From CAXQZM01 sp965229645 (GTDB lineage: Bacteria > Pseudomonadota > Alphaproteobacteria > UBA7985), in assembly GCA_965229645.1 (NCBI GenBank), contig OZ245893.1, positions 1,178,001 through 1,242,000 of the forward strand: a stretch of DNA of 64,000 nt, read 5' to 3'. A program made the translations under genes and the position numbers. This document shows positions 45,731 through 53,884 of the stretch, piece after piece (position 1 is the stretch's first letter; each line of letters begins with the position of its first letter). The notes under the pieces were generated by a model. The model had not been told where the DNA came from. It did no database searches and was given only the letters and a program-made list of their open reading frames with translations.

Positions 45731-46396
45731 TCACCCCTGAAACCGCCCCCGCGCCGCCAGCGCCGCCTTGGCAAAATGGGCATTGGGCGGCAGCTTGGTA
45801 GCCTGCAGGGCTGCCCAGGGGTCGTCCTGCTCGATAAAGCGCTGAAGCTGACCAAGGTCACGGGCTGACTTTTCTGCCTGATTGCTGATCACTGCAGGAA
45901 CCTGGTCTTGCTTGGGAGCGTTCAGATATTGCTGCACCTGACGCAAGGTTTGCTGCGCCTGTTCAAGGATTCGCAGCTTCCTTGGCGGCATGGGGCGCTC
46001 GTCGGGTGGACAGTACTTGGCGACGGCCTTGGCGAGCGGTCCACTGAAAACCCGTCGCTCCAATGGGCGCGCGCGCCAATCGCTTTCGTACATCTTGGCG
46101 AGTACCTGCACCCAGATTTGGTTTCTGGTATGACTGAGGACATAGTGAAAAGCGCGGTCGCTGTGCTGGTCGGCGTTCTTGGTCATGTACACCGAGCCTG
46201 GCCGTGATTTCATCACCGCCAGAACGGCAGCGGCAAAATCGGCGGCTTCAAAGCGGGGCAACTCCCACGCGAGGCTCTGAGCTTTGTTGATATGGTTTAT
46301 GACCCCGTCGGGGGTGTTGGGATAGCCGTCGTGATGACGATAGATGTGGAAGGTATCGTGATCGTCCTCGATGGTCAGGGTGGCACGGGTGGACAT
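45731..46396 (-). CDS. Hypothetical island protein
   Basis: 221 residues. The N-terminus MSTRATLTIEDDHDTFHIYRHHDGYPNTPDGVI resembles small proteins frequent in alphaproteobacterial plasmids and phages, but I cannot name a family. The C-terminal half is a helical Gln-rich segment. It is the last gene of a minus-strand run 47187-45731. High GC, unlike the ATPase-FRG block at its left. Confidence 0.6.
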   Translation of the reverse strand: MSTRATLTIEDDHDTFHIYRHHDGYPNTPDGVINHINKAQSLAWELPRFEAADFAAAVLAVMKSRPGSVYMTKNADQHSDRAFHYVLSHTRNQIWVQVLAKMYESDWRARPLERRVFSGPLAKAVAKYCPPDERPMPPRKLRILEQAQQTLRQVQQYLNAPKQDQVPAVISNQAEKSARDLGQLQRFIEQDDPWAALQATKLPPNAHFAKAALAARGRFQG

Positions 46397-46445
46397 GGAA
46401 GAAGGGGATTAGAAAATTGGGGTCGTGGATACGAGTCAGCCAGCT

Positions 46446-46802
46446 TCACCACCAGCAGGAATAGAAGATCCGATGGCGGGTTTGCAGCACTTGGTTGGCC
46501 CAAGCGCAGAATCGTAGGTCTTGGTCGCGATAGTCCTCGGCAGTTTCGTCTTGGTAGGCTTCCCCGAAGAAAAAGCCCCCGGGGCTGGTCGGCAAAACCC
46601 AACGCTCGACCAAGACCTGCAGGGTTGCGATATCGGTGGCGGTCAGTTCCAACTCACCTTCGTTGAGGCCGTCGGCGCTTTCGACCTTGTTTTTGAGGCG
46701 ATAGAGCCCTTCCATAAACTCCTGCAGCTTGGCGTGTTTGCGCCAGACGAATTCTGGCTGCCTTTCGTTGGCGCGGGTGTAGGCAAATTGATCAAGACCC
46801 AT
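46446..46802 (-). CDS. Hypothetical island protein (MGLDQFAY-type start)
   Basis: 118 residues. The N-terminus MGLDQFAYTRA and the aromatic-rich pattern (ELTATDIATLQVLVERWVLP, then YRDQDLRFCAWANQVL) are typical of short phage and plasmid proteins of unknown role. It lies 13 bp after the DUF3768 gene, in the same direction. Confidence 0.6.
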   Translation of the reverse strand: MGLDQFAYTRANERQPEFVWRKHAKLQEFMEGLYRLKNKVESADGLNEGELELTATDIATLQVLVERWVLPTSPGGFFFGEAYQDETAEDYRDQDLRFCAWANQVLQTRHRIFYSCWW

Positions 46803-46815
46803 GAGGCAGAGGAGG

Positions 46816-47187
46816 TTAGTATTCGCTAGGCAGCAGCACCGTCATGACCCGAGTGGTGACGGCGGGGTCCGCCGCGTCGGGGGAGCCAAACTCTAGACTA
46901 CGATCATAGGCGTCGATCTTGAACCAGATGGTCTGACCGCCGACCTCCACCACTCCAAAATCATGCAGCCCATAGGGGTCATTGCTTGGCTCAAAAGCGT
47001 CGAAGGACCGAATGGCCGCTAAGGCCCCCAACCTGAAAGCAAGGGGCAAATCCATCACGCCTTGGGTAATGACAATCTGTCCCCCGACAAAGGTTCGCCG
47101 AAACTCGTCGTTGAGTTGACGGATACGCAGATCCTGCTGGCTGAGGACTTCTTGGTCAAGACCGTTGTTGCTGGGGTTTTCGCACAT
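46816..47187 (-). CDS. DUF3768 family protein
   Basis: 123 residues with the DUF3768 pattern: IRQLNDEFRRTFVGGQIVIT followed by AIRSFDAFEPSNDPYGLHDFG and WFKIDAYD. The family is common on alphaproteobacterial mobile elements and has no known function. First gene of its minus-strand run. A structured leader lies upstream. Confidence 0.8.
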   Translation of the reverse strand: MCENPSNNGLDQEVLSQQDLRIRQLNDEFRRTFVGGQIVITQGVMDLPLAFRLGALAAIRSFDAFEPSNDPYGLHDFGVVEVGGQTIWFKIDAYDRSLEFGSPDAADPAVTTRVMTVLLPSEY

Positions 47188-47231
47188 GGGCGCTGGGGTG
47201 AAGATGATCCCAGCTTAGATCGCATGTTTGG

Positions 47232-47443
47232 ATCAGGCGAGCTTTGCACAAAGGCACCTCGGGGCAAGGACGGCAAGGGTCTGGTGTTTGGGCGTTAATA
47301 AGAGCCTTGAACTTTACCCCACGCCGCTTGCGGTCAAGGATTTGCCCCCGCCAAGGCGGGGTTCCTCCTGTGACCGCGTGCTGAACGGCGCGGGCCAGTT
47401 GCGGCGGCGTCTTATTTCCTAACCCACAAGACACCATGACAAC
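47232..47443 (-). promoter_or_regulatory. Conserved structured leader, copy 1
   Basis: Upstream of the DUF3768 gene. About 210 bp resembles 49815-50035; the core 47315-47443 is nearly identical. It contains hairpin CCCCGCCaaGGCGGGG (47346-47361), the smaller hairpin CCGCttGCGG, and a downstream block TTGTGCAAAGCT on the minus strand. Could be a cis-acting RNA. Confidence 0.6.
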
Positions 47444-47465
47444 TTATTCTCTTGCTCTTTTTCAT

Positions 47466-48605
47466 TCACACTCGTCCAGAAGTGGCAACGATCTTGGAAG
47501 TGCGTTTCGGTTTACCTCGACCTCGGGTCAGCAGCAGGGCGGGACCAAACAGGGCGGCAACCTCCAAGGTCAAAGCCATTAGCAGCGGGATTAGGAATCG
47601 TTGCTGTTCGAAGCTAATCCCCGCCGTTGCCAGACTTCGGATCGTTCGTGCGCTGAGAGAGGTGGTTTCTGAAGGTGACGATGAAAGGGCCGCGATATCT
47701 GCCAGTGTTTTCTCGGCCTCGGCCCTCGCGTCCCTTTGCTTTGCATAAATGGCCTCGGCGACGGTGCCACAGCCACCCCGACGACATTCCTCGGTATAGA
47801 GCGCGCCGAGCCTTTCAACCTGAAGCATTTCCTGCGCGTATTGATCCTCCAAGCGCTCGCGTTGCTGACGCTGGTTTTCCTGCCACGCGATTTGGTCTTG
47901 GCCTGACTGGAAGGCAGCCGACAACACTGAGACCGAAGAAAACAGCGATAGGGGTGACAGCGCCAGCACCACCGACAAGGCCAAGCTGCGCCGAAACAAA
48001 CCCCGCCAAATGCCTAGATCAAACCTCTGGAAAAAGATGACGGCGACCAGCAAGGGACGCAAAAAATCACTGGCCAAGAAACCCGCCAGTAAGGCCCACT
48101 TCAACGACTCCTGCCCGACAAAATCCCAGACGAAAATGGCATTGATAGCCGCCAAAGCACCAACCGAAGCCAAGCAGATCGGCACACCCAGTAGGCGGAA
48201 CCAGCGATGGGTGGGAATTTCTGGGCGGGAATCAAATTCGCTGCGAAGGTTCTCAGAATTTCCCAAAATCCTGGGTTCAGTCGGCGACGATCCCAAGAGG
48301 TTGCCAAAAACCCCGCTGGCAGGTTTCTCATACACCGAAGTGGGAGAAAGTTTCGCGATCTTTGTGGTTTCCAAGCCCCAGACAGGGCTGACACACCACC
48401 GCCTTGTGGCCATGTCAAAGTGAGCGTGGCCGTTCCGTCGAAATCGTTGCAGCTGCCGTTTAGCAGCTTCGTAGCTGACCGACCGATCAAGTCCGCCCGT
48501 TTCCAACGCCGCCTGAAAATCCCGAAGGGTAAAGGTTTGACCCTCAAAACCAGCAACGGCGTCGGCAATACACGACGCAGATATACTGACACCTGCTACC
48601 CGCAC
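47466..48605 (-). CDS. Membrane protein with N-terminal winged-helix-like region
   Basis: 379 residues. Residues 1-75 look like a small helical DNA-binding domain (FTLRDFQAALETGGL, YEAAKRQLQRFRRNGHAHFD). Residues of about 130-235 contain three to four membrane helices. A coiled coil follows near 240-320 (NQRQQRERLEDQYAQEMLQVERL) and a last helix near 345 (LIPLLMALTLEVAALFGPALLL). No family recognised. The order resembles plasmid proteins related to replication or exclusion. It overlaps the primase stop by one base. Confidence 0.6.
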   Translation of the reverse strand: MRVAGVSISASCIADAVAGFEGQTFTLRDFQAALETGGLDRSVSYEAAKRQLQRFRRNGHAHFDMATRRWCVSPVWGLETTKIAKLSPTSVYEKPASGVFGNLLGSSPTEPRILGNSENLRSEFDSRPEIPTHRWFRLLGVPICLASVGALAAINAIFVWDFVGQESLKWALLAGFLASDFLRPLLVAVIFFQRFDLGIWRGLFRRSLALSVVLALSPLSLFSSVSVLSAAFQSGQDQIAWQENQRQQRERLEDQYAQEMLQVERLGALYTEECRRGGCGTVAEAIYAKQRDARAEAEKTLADIAALSSSPSETTSLSARTIRSLATAGISFEQQRFLIPLLMALTLEVAALFGPALLLTRGRGKPKRTSKIVATSGRV

Positions 48606-49732
48606 TAGAGCCAGCCCTTGTGGCGGAGCCAGCGCAACTGTTTGATGGAAAAATCCGCCAAGTCCCGGATATTCTCGGGAATTCTGATCGGGTTCCCATC
48701 CACCTGACCTACGGTTTGGTTCCAGTCGAAGAGGTTGACCCGAAGACCGTGGGTTGTCAGCGTTTCCTTGGCTTTCTCCGCGCCTTCCTGTCCTGGCGTA
48801 TCGCGATCAAAGGCCAGCAACACGCCACGCGCGCCGTGGTGGTCGGCCAGCGCCTTGATCTTCTGCGCCTGCACCTCAGAGACCATAGCGCCCATACTGG
48901 CCCCGACATTCTGCAGGCCTGCCTCTACCGCCTTCGCCCAGTCAAACGGTCCTTCGGTCAGGACGATGTAGCCCATCTGCTGGATTTGCTCGGCGGTGGC
49001 GGGATGGAGCCAGAGCCGATCCTGACCCAAGATTTCCGCCGATTTATGAAAACCCTCATAGAACAGGTATTTGGGTTTCTGGTCCGCCTGCACCGCTCGC
49101 CCAAGGTGGGAGATGATGACGGGTTTGCGTTGGTCGGGCGCTTTCTTGGTAGGCCTAGCGTCGCGCAACTGAAAGACGATTCGCCCCCGCAAGGGCGAAC
49201 GGCCCTGCGCCAAATAGCCAATCCCTAGGTCTTGGGCGGTGGCTTCCGATACGCCTCGGGCTTCAATGGCGTCGTGATAGGAGCATAGTGGCAACAAATT
49301 TTGGCGGATGGGGGCGTTGGTGTTTGTTTCCTCTGGCAAAGAGGCCTGGATTTTTTTCTGGGTTTTCTGGGCGGCTTTCTTGGGCTTGGATGCGGCTCGC
49401 GTTGGGCGCGGCGGGATGGCTGACCAACCTTGCTCGACGATATAGGCCCCCGCCTCAAAGCAGTTGAGGCCTTGCAACCGTTGGATGAGCTCAATGCACC
49501 CGCCGCCCTCTCCGACAGAAAAATCGTACCACCGCCCGCCAGCGCCCATGTGGAACGACGGCGTGGCTTCGTCGTGGAACGGCGAGTAAGCCCACCAGTC
49601 GTCGGGCTTGGATTTCTTTGCCGATTTTTGCAGGCCCAAGCCTTGAAATAAAGCCTGCCAATCAAGGTTGGCGCGAACCACGTCCAAGTCTTCTGCCGTG
49701 AGCCGAAGGCGGGTTTGCATCTGTTCTGACAT
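48605..49732 (-). CDS. DnaG-like TOPRIM primase-type protein without zinc cysteines
   Basis: 375 residues from ATG 49732; the frame is open 165 bp upstream but that part shadows the leader. The N-terminal domain aligns to a CHC2-type region (WAYSPFHDEATPSFHMG, RWYDFSVGEGGGCIELIQ), but the Cys ligands are replaced. The TOPRIM domain has the Glu in VLTEGPFDWAKA and the DxD in LAFDRDTPGQEG. It is probably a mobile-element replication protein that primes DNA synthesis; no helicase domain is fused to it. Confidence 0.8.
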   Translation of the reverse strand: MSEQMQTRLRLTAEDLDVVRANLDWQALFQGLGLQKSAKKSKPDDWWAYSPFHDEATPSFHMGAGGRWYDFSVGEGGGCIELIQRLQGLNCFEAGAYIVEQGWSAIPPRPTRAASKPKKAAQKTQKKIQASLPEETNTNAPIRQNLLPLCSYHDAIEARGVSEATAQDLGIGYLAQGRSPLRGRIVFQLRDARPTKKAPDQRKPVIISHLGRAVQADQKPKYLFYEGFHKSAEILGQDRLWLHPATAEQIQQMGYIVLTEGPFDWAKAVEAGLQNVGASMGAMVSEVQAQKIKALADHHGARGVLLAFDRDTPGQEGAEKAKETLTTHGLRVNLFDWNQTVGQVDGNPIRIPENIRDLADFSIKQLRWLRHKGWL

Positions 49733-49814
49733 GTGAGGTGGCTGTCTGAAAACTCCCGCCGCGACCAGAGACGGAAAGCCGCAATGTGCCCTCAGGTTAG
49801 TCCAAGTCGCTGGC

Positions 49815-50035
49815 CTTACCCAGCTTTGCACAAGGCCAAGTTTTGTGGCGGTTTTTGGCTGATGATGTGTCTCTGGTGTCTTGGGCGAAACAAGCAACCT
49901 GACACCCTACCCCACGCCGCTTGCGGTCAAGGATTTGCCCCCGCCAAGGCGGGGTTCCTCCTGTGACCGCGCGCTGAATGGCGCGGGGTGGTTGTTGCGG
50001 CGTCTTATTTCTTAACCCCAAGACACCATGACAAC
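49815..50035 (-). promoter_or_regulatory. Conserved structured leader, copy 2
   Basis: Upstream of the primase-like gene; core 49908-50035. Hairpin CCCCGCCaaGGCGGGG at 49939-49954, plus the shared block TTGTGCAAAGCT. The right end also covers the first codons of the divergent gene at 50028. Confidence 0.6.
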
Positions 50036-50333
50036 CAACATCCGCGATCAGCTCCGCGAAAACTGCATCGACCTTGCCAAGCAACTGGAGCAAGACGGCG
50101 AAAACCGCGACGCCACAACCTTGGAACGCGCCCTCGACATCGAGTTCACGTGCGGCGCGAGAGGAACCTTCCTTGGCGCTCGCGTTCTCCTGGCCTTTGG
50201 TGGTCCCAACATCTGGGTCAACACCCGCAACAATCGCGTTGAGGGTAGTTGGGGCGTCGACAGAGTCGAGATCGGTTTTGACGATGACGACTTCATCCAT
50301 GAGGCCTGCGAGCAGTACTTTGACTGTCTGTGA
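50028..50333 (+). CDS. Small hypothetical island protein
   Basis: 101 residues. The first half is helical (IRDQLRENCIDLAKQLEQDGENRDA), the second beta-rich and acidic (GGPNIWVNTRNNRVEG, then DDDDFIHEACEQYFDC). No family named. Its ATG lies in the repeated leader sequence. A strong terminator follows 18 bp after the stop. Confidence 0.65.
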   Translation: MTTNIRDQLRENCIDLAKQLEQDGENRDATTLERALDIEFTCGARGTFLGARVLLAFGGPNIWVNTRNNRVEGSWGVDRVEIGFDDDDFIHEACEQYFDCL

Positions 50334-50351
50334 GGACGCGTGCCCAGGACG

Positions 50352-50383
50352 ATTCCCGCTCTGCCGTGGGCGGGAATTTTTTT
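50352..50383 (+). terminator. Rho-independent terminator
   Basis: ATTCCCGC pairs with GCGGGAAT over a 10-nt loop, followed by TTTTTT. Ends the 50028 transcript. Confidence 0.88.
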
Positions 50384-50393
50384 GCGAAATGGC

Positions 50394-50427
50394 CAAAAAA
50401 AATCGAATCGGCAAAGCCGATTTTTTG
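50394..50427. terminator. Second, bidirectional terminator
   Basis: AATCGGCaaaGCCGATT with an A-run on one side and a T-run on the other, 11 bp after the first terminator. It can stop transcription from either side. Confidence 0.75.
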
Positions 50428-50716
50428 CTTTCAGCGCGTCAGCGGTGGCTCAAAGCGCGTCGCTCGCGGTGCTTAGCTGCAAAGCAGAAAGAGGCGCCGA
50501 TATCGGCGCGCAAGTTTGCATGATTGCACAAAGGCACGATCAGCAGAGCTGACCGACCCTTTGGCAACATGCAACTTGCCAAGGGGCTCCGCCCCCTGGA
50601 CCCCACGCTATGCAAAGCAATATAAAATCATTTCCAAGAGCTTGATCTAAAGCAGCAGATATCAAAACAATCGGTGGGGAGTCGTAAAGGCACCCTTCTC
50701 AAGCTAATGGACCGCG
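50428..50716. other. Non-coding gap before the IS256 remnant
   Basis: No gene is supported. It contains the C-rich block GGGGCTCCGCCCCCTGG, of a kind often seen near plasmid and IS junctions. Confidence 0.4.
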
Positions 50717-50926
50717 ATGACTAAGGCGATGGACGCATCACGCCAAGATATCCAGACGCACATAACCTCCCCCAAGACTCGCCACGCAAAACAGCATTCT
50801 ACCAATCCATTTGAGCGATTGAACAAGGATATACTGCAGCGCACCAAGACGTTGGTAATCTTCTCAAATGATGTCGCTATCGTTCGCCTAGTCGCTGCCA
50901 CATTGGTCAAGCAAAATGATGAGTAG
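50717..50926 (+). pseudogene. IS256-family (Mutator) transposase C-terminal fragment
   Basis: The last roughly 45 codons match the end of Mutator-type transposases: STNPFERLNKDILQRTK, then NDVAIVRLVAATLVKQNDE before the natural stop. The catalytic part is missing and no terminal repeats were identified. Marks an old insertion directly upstream of the TIR module. Confidence 0.75.
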
Positions 50927-51094
50927 ACCATCGCCAGCGATACCCATATCTAATGGCCCCAAACAAGTCTCCACATCGAGGGAGAAAATAAACTCGTGAC
51001 AAACTAACTCTCAAGTTCTAAAGGCGAACTCTACGCAATCAAGCCCCGTACCTGTTTCACAACTTGACGAGGCGCAATCTTAGAAGGCTGCCAA

Positions 51095-51490
51095 ATGTCG
51101 ACAAGGCTCTTTATTAGCCATTCATGGTCATACAGTGAACGCTACAACGCTATGGTAAACCTGCTCCATAATCGTAAGTATTTTAATTTTACCAATTACT
51201 CCGTGCCTGAAACCAAAGCCTTCGGACCAATGGCGCAGTACAAGATGCGTGAAGAGTTGCGCGAACAGATCCGACCTGTGAATTGCGTAATCATCATCGG
51301 TGGCATGTGGACCAATCACAGCGATTGGATCAAATTCGAGATGGAATTTGCGAAGAGCATTAACAAACCGATCCTTGGGGTGCGCCCGCGCGGTGCGCTG
51401 GTAATGCCAGTTGCGGTTAGTCAGGCATCCGATTTGGTAGTGAACTGGAACTCGGACTTAATCGTCGCAGGCATAAGGCAGATCATATGA
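51095..51490 (+). CDS. TIR-like protein of the ThsB (MTH538/DUF1863) type
   Basis: 131 residues, a single domain. MSTRLFISHSWSYSERYNAMVNLL is the first beta strand and helix. NYSVPETKAF, an EELREQI helix, NCVIIIGGMWTNHSDWIKFEMEFA and NKPILGVRPRG complete the MTH538 TIR-like pattern, to which Thoeris ThsB sensors belong. Those proteins sense phage infection and make a cyclic ADP-ribose-type signal. AGAAGG lies about 7 nt before the ATG. The stop overlaps the next start (ATGA), so the two proteins are probably made in fixed ratio. Confidence 0.82.
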   Translation: MSTRLFISHSWSYSERYNAMVNLLHNRKYFNFTNYSVPETKAFGPMAQYKMREELREQIRPVNCVIIIGGMWTNHSDWIKFEMEFAKSINKPILGVRPRGALVMPVAVSQASDLVVNWNSDLIVAGIRQII

Positions 51491-52362
51491 TCACGCCTAA
51501 TCTTGAATACCCAGCGCTATACGCTAGCGCAAATAACGGCTCAATCGAGGCTCAAAATCGCTTCTTGCGAACAGTCAAGCTCGAATACTTCCTGTTGTTC
51601 TGCGTTAGCGTCGCAAGCGCTACGCGTGAAATGTCTGCGGCCAACTCGCTTATTATTACGTTGCTGTTAGTCGTGCTGGCAGGTCTTTTCGTGTTCAAAG
51701 TATTTAAGCGACTGGATCAGGACTGGTACCGCTGTCGCGCGCTTGCGGAGTCGGTCAAAACATCGACATGGAGGTTTTCAATGCGCGCGCATCCATTTGA
51801 GGACGCAGATAAAATTGAGATTCCAAAGGCGAATTTTAGAAACCTCCTTAAACACATTTTGCGAACTAACAGACACATTGCGGCGAATCTCGAAACTCCT
51901 GTGATGGAACAGGTTACCGAGTCGATGGTCGAGATCAGGAAATTGCCACTAGATCAGCGAATGGATTACTACGTCAAAAATAGAATTGATGATCAGCGGA
52001 AATGGTATTCGAAAAAATCGATCGCGAATAAATCTGCACTCAATTTTTGGGTCCTTATCACTATATTGCTTTACGTAGCCGCAGCGATAGCACTGAACCT
52101 TGAACCACTTGGTCTTCCTTTGGTAACGCTCGCATTCGATCCTTTAATTGTGGTTGTAACCTCCGCCCTAGGTTGGTTACAAATGAGACGTTATGGCGAG
52201 TTGATGGCGAGTTACAATCTCACCGCCCACGAGATCGGAATCCTCCGCGGGAACTCGGATTCAGTGACGACAGAGGAAGAACTCTCTGACTTCATCAATG
52301 AGGCGGAGCTGGCATTTTCGAGAGAGCATACGCAATGGGTTGCCAGGCGAGACGCAACCTAA
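51487..52362 (+). CDS. SLATT/DUF4231-like four-helix membrane protein
   Basis: 291 residues. A first helix pair (FLLFCVSVASATREMSAANSLIITLLLVVLAGLFVF) is followed by a cytoplasmic segment with DQDWYRCRALAESVKTSTWRF. The second pair (NFWVLITILLYVAAAIALNL and LVTLAFDPLIVVVTSALGWL) is preceded by YYVKNRIDDQRKWYSKKS. This is the DUF4231/SLATT layout, predicted in the literature to act as a membrane effector in nucleotide-signalling conflict systems. Coupled to the TIR gene by a 4-bp overlap. No SIR2, macro or other ThsA-type gene is next to it. Confidence 0.78.
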   Translation: MITPNLEYPALYASANNGSIEAQNRFLRTVKLEYFLLFCVSVASATREMSAANSLIITLLLVVLAGLFVFKVFKRLDQDWYRCRALAESVKTSTWRFSMRAHPFEDADKIEIPKANFRNLLKHILRTNRHIAANLETPVMEQVTESMVEIRKLPLDQRMDYYVKNRIDDQRKWYSKKSIANKSALNFWVLITILLYVAAAIALNLEPLGLPLVTLAFDPLIVVVTSALGWLQMRRYGELMASYNLTAHEIGILRGNSDSVTTEEELSDFINEAELAFSREHTQWVARRDAT

Positions 52363-52563
52363 AGTCCCAATTGGCAAGTTAATTCTGGATTCTTTGGGTG
52401 AAAGTTCATAGAAAATCTACATACTTAAATTTCCACACTGAACGTATCGAAAATATCAAGTCTTTTGGCATAGACTTTCACACCCCAAAACCTCTTAATT
52501 GAGATTTAACTGCCTAAACGCCATCCCGTCCCTCCCACTCCCTGCTTTGCACAAATATTCCCC

Positions 52564-52582
52564 TAGCATGCAACCAATGCTA
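52564..52582. promoter_or_regulatory. Inverted repeat upstream of mobC
   Basis: TAGCAT (52564-52569) and ATGCTA (52577-52582) lie 15 bp before the mobC start, in a region that also has a TTGCAC box. Candidate operator or part of oriT; the nic site was not identified. Confidence 0.4.
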
Positions 52583-52596
52583 AACTGGGAGCGAAC

Positions 52597-53073
52597 ATGG
52601 GAACTCACGATGCACCGCTGCTGCGGGACTTGGCTATCGAGGCGATACACACCAATGAAGCGAACGATCCCGCTGCAGAACTCGCCCGCACCCAAGCCTA
52701 CAACCGCGCCTACTGGCAAGACTACGCCAAGCGCCACAAGCGGGTGTTTGGCACCTTGACGCTGCAGGAGTACGCGGAGGTCAAGCAAACCGCTGACGAC
52801 AGCGACCGTACCGTCTGGCAGCAAATTTGGGCGGAGAGTCGAGCCTATCGCCGTGGCACGGTGGTCCCGACTCCAAAGCTGGCCCGTGGTCAGCAGGACT
52901 TGCTGATGGAGATGCGACGCATCGGGAACAACCTCAACCAACTGGCTCGGCTGGGTCATATCCAAGCCCAGACCCATGGTGACAGTCTGACGGCACAAGG
53001 CGACGATCCAACCGCCGTGGCGGTTTTACGTTGGTGCCAGCAACTGGAACGACACATCAAGTCCACTTTTTGA
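52597..53073 (+). CDS. mobC: MobC-like mobilisation accessory protein
   Basis: 158 residues. The MobC signature is in the C-terminal third: LLMEMRRIGNNLNQLARLGH. The first half is helical (AYNRAYWQDYAKRHKRVFGTLTLQEYAEV) and resembles the ribbon-helix-helix part that binds oriT. MobC proteins help the relaxase open the nicking site. The relaxase gene follows after the toxin-antitoxin remnant. Confidence 0.75.
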   Translation: MGTHDAPLLRDLAIEAIHTNEANDPAAELARTQAYNRAYWQDYAKRHKRVFGTLTLQEYAEVKQTADDSDRTVWQQIWAESRAYRRGTVVPTPKLARGQQDLLMEMRRIGNNLNQLARLGHIQAQTHGDSLTAQGDDPTAVAVLRWCQQLERHIKSTF

Positions 53074-53122
53074 GTCGCTCGCTGATACGGTCGGGCGCGG
53101 GTGAGACCCGAGACGACGCGGC

Positions 53123-53458
53123 TCAATCGTCCATCTGGTATCGGGCACGCAGCTCGCGAGTGTAGTTTTTGAGCGGCACGGCGCTGCGTAGCCCTCGCCC
53201 ATCGCGAACATCAATGATCCAGATGGTATCTTTCTTGACGGTGTAGAGCAAGGAAAACGCCGTGTTGGTCAGTCGATATTCCATCACGCCCTCGACATCC
53301 TGAAAGCCATGACCCGCGCTGGGAAACTCCGCCAAGGTTTGCTCAGCGAGTTGCAACGCCGCTAAGGCTTAGGCGCGATTAAGCTGCGGGTGTTGGCGAT
53401 AGTAGGCTCGCATCCACTCAAGCCCTGGCTTGGCGGTGTCGAGATAGGCGACTTTCAT
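53123..53458 (-). pseudogene. ParE-type toxin broken by an in-frame TAA
   Basis: From ATG 53458 the frame reads MKVAYLDTAKPGLEWMRAYY and onwards to codon 29, then TAA (53369-53371), then continues in the same frame as ALAALQLAEQTLAEFPSAGH to RARYQMDD. The whole is a 111-residue ParE/RelE-like toxin. One base change explains the stop. A TTG at 53356 could restart, but lacks the N-terminal part. Confidence 0.75.
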
Positions 53459-53467
53459 ACAGGGAAA

Positions 53468-53740
53468 TTAACGGGACCTGGGGCTCTCGGGGAAAGCGGC
53501 CTGATCGTCGGCAAACCACGCGTGGATAGCACTTGGGGCTATGCCTGGCGCGCCGCGTTCGACCATCTGGAGGCCCGTTTCTAACAGCGCTTGCGTGGCT
53601 TGGCGTTCTTCGACCAAGTTCTTGATGGCCTGATTGGCCATAAAGGAGGTGCTGCGGTTTTCCCGTCGGGCGATCTCTTGCAGATCGGCCTTGAGTTGCA
53701 CGTCAAGGCGGGTGGTAAGTGAAGCGGTTGGCATGGTCAT
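53468..53740 (-). CDS. Ribbon-helix-helix (CopG/ParD-type) antitoxin
   Basis: 90 residues (ATG 53740 or 53734). RHH motif: ASLTTRLDVQLKADLQEIARRENRSTSFMANQAIKNLVEE. It would repress its own promoter and neutralise the ParE toxin encoded 9 bp downstream, which is broken. The C-terminal toxin-binding tail is intact. Confidence 0.82.
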   Translation of the reverse strand: MTMPTASLTTRLDVQLKADLQEIARRENRSTSFMANQAIKNLVEERQATQALLETGLQMVERGAPGIAPSAIHAWFADDQAAFPESPRSR

Positions 53741-53762
53741 GTTCTCGGGAATGGGTGTATCT

Positions 53763-53777
53763 GCTTACAGTGTAAGC
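53763..53777 (-). promoter_or_regulatory. Palindromic operator of the antitoxin gene
   Basis: A perfect 15-bp palindrome GCTTACAGTGTAAGC lies 23 bp before the antitoxin ATG. On the minus strand TTGACT 16-17 bp upstream and TACACT inside the palindrome form a plausible promoter. Suited to RHH-dimer autorepression. Confidence 0.6.
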
Positions 53778-53884
53778 AAAACCCGACAGGAGTCAAACCA
53801 CCCTCAAACGGAATCCCGTCTGGTTTCAGAACCTTGGCACAAAGCTAGGGGAGCGTCTTCATTTGGCTTAGACTGGAGACCCGC

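Noticed and set aside
47436..47582. 48-codon plus-strand ORF starting in the leader repeat
   Set aside because: It shares only the first codons (ATGACAAC) with the real gene at 50028, then runs antisense into the membrane-protein gene.
50704..50931. 75-codon minus-strand ORF
   Set aside because: Antisense to the IS256 fragment, which has recognisable transposase sequence.
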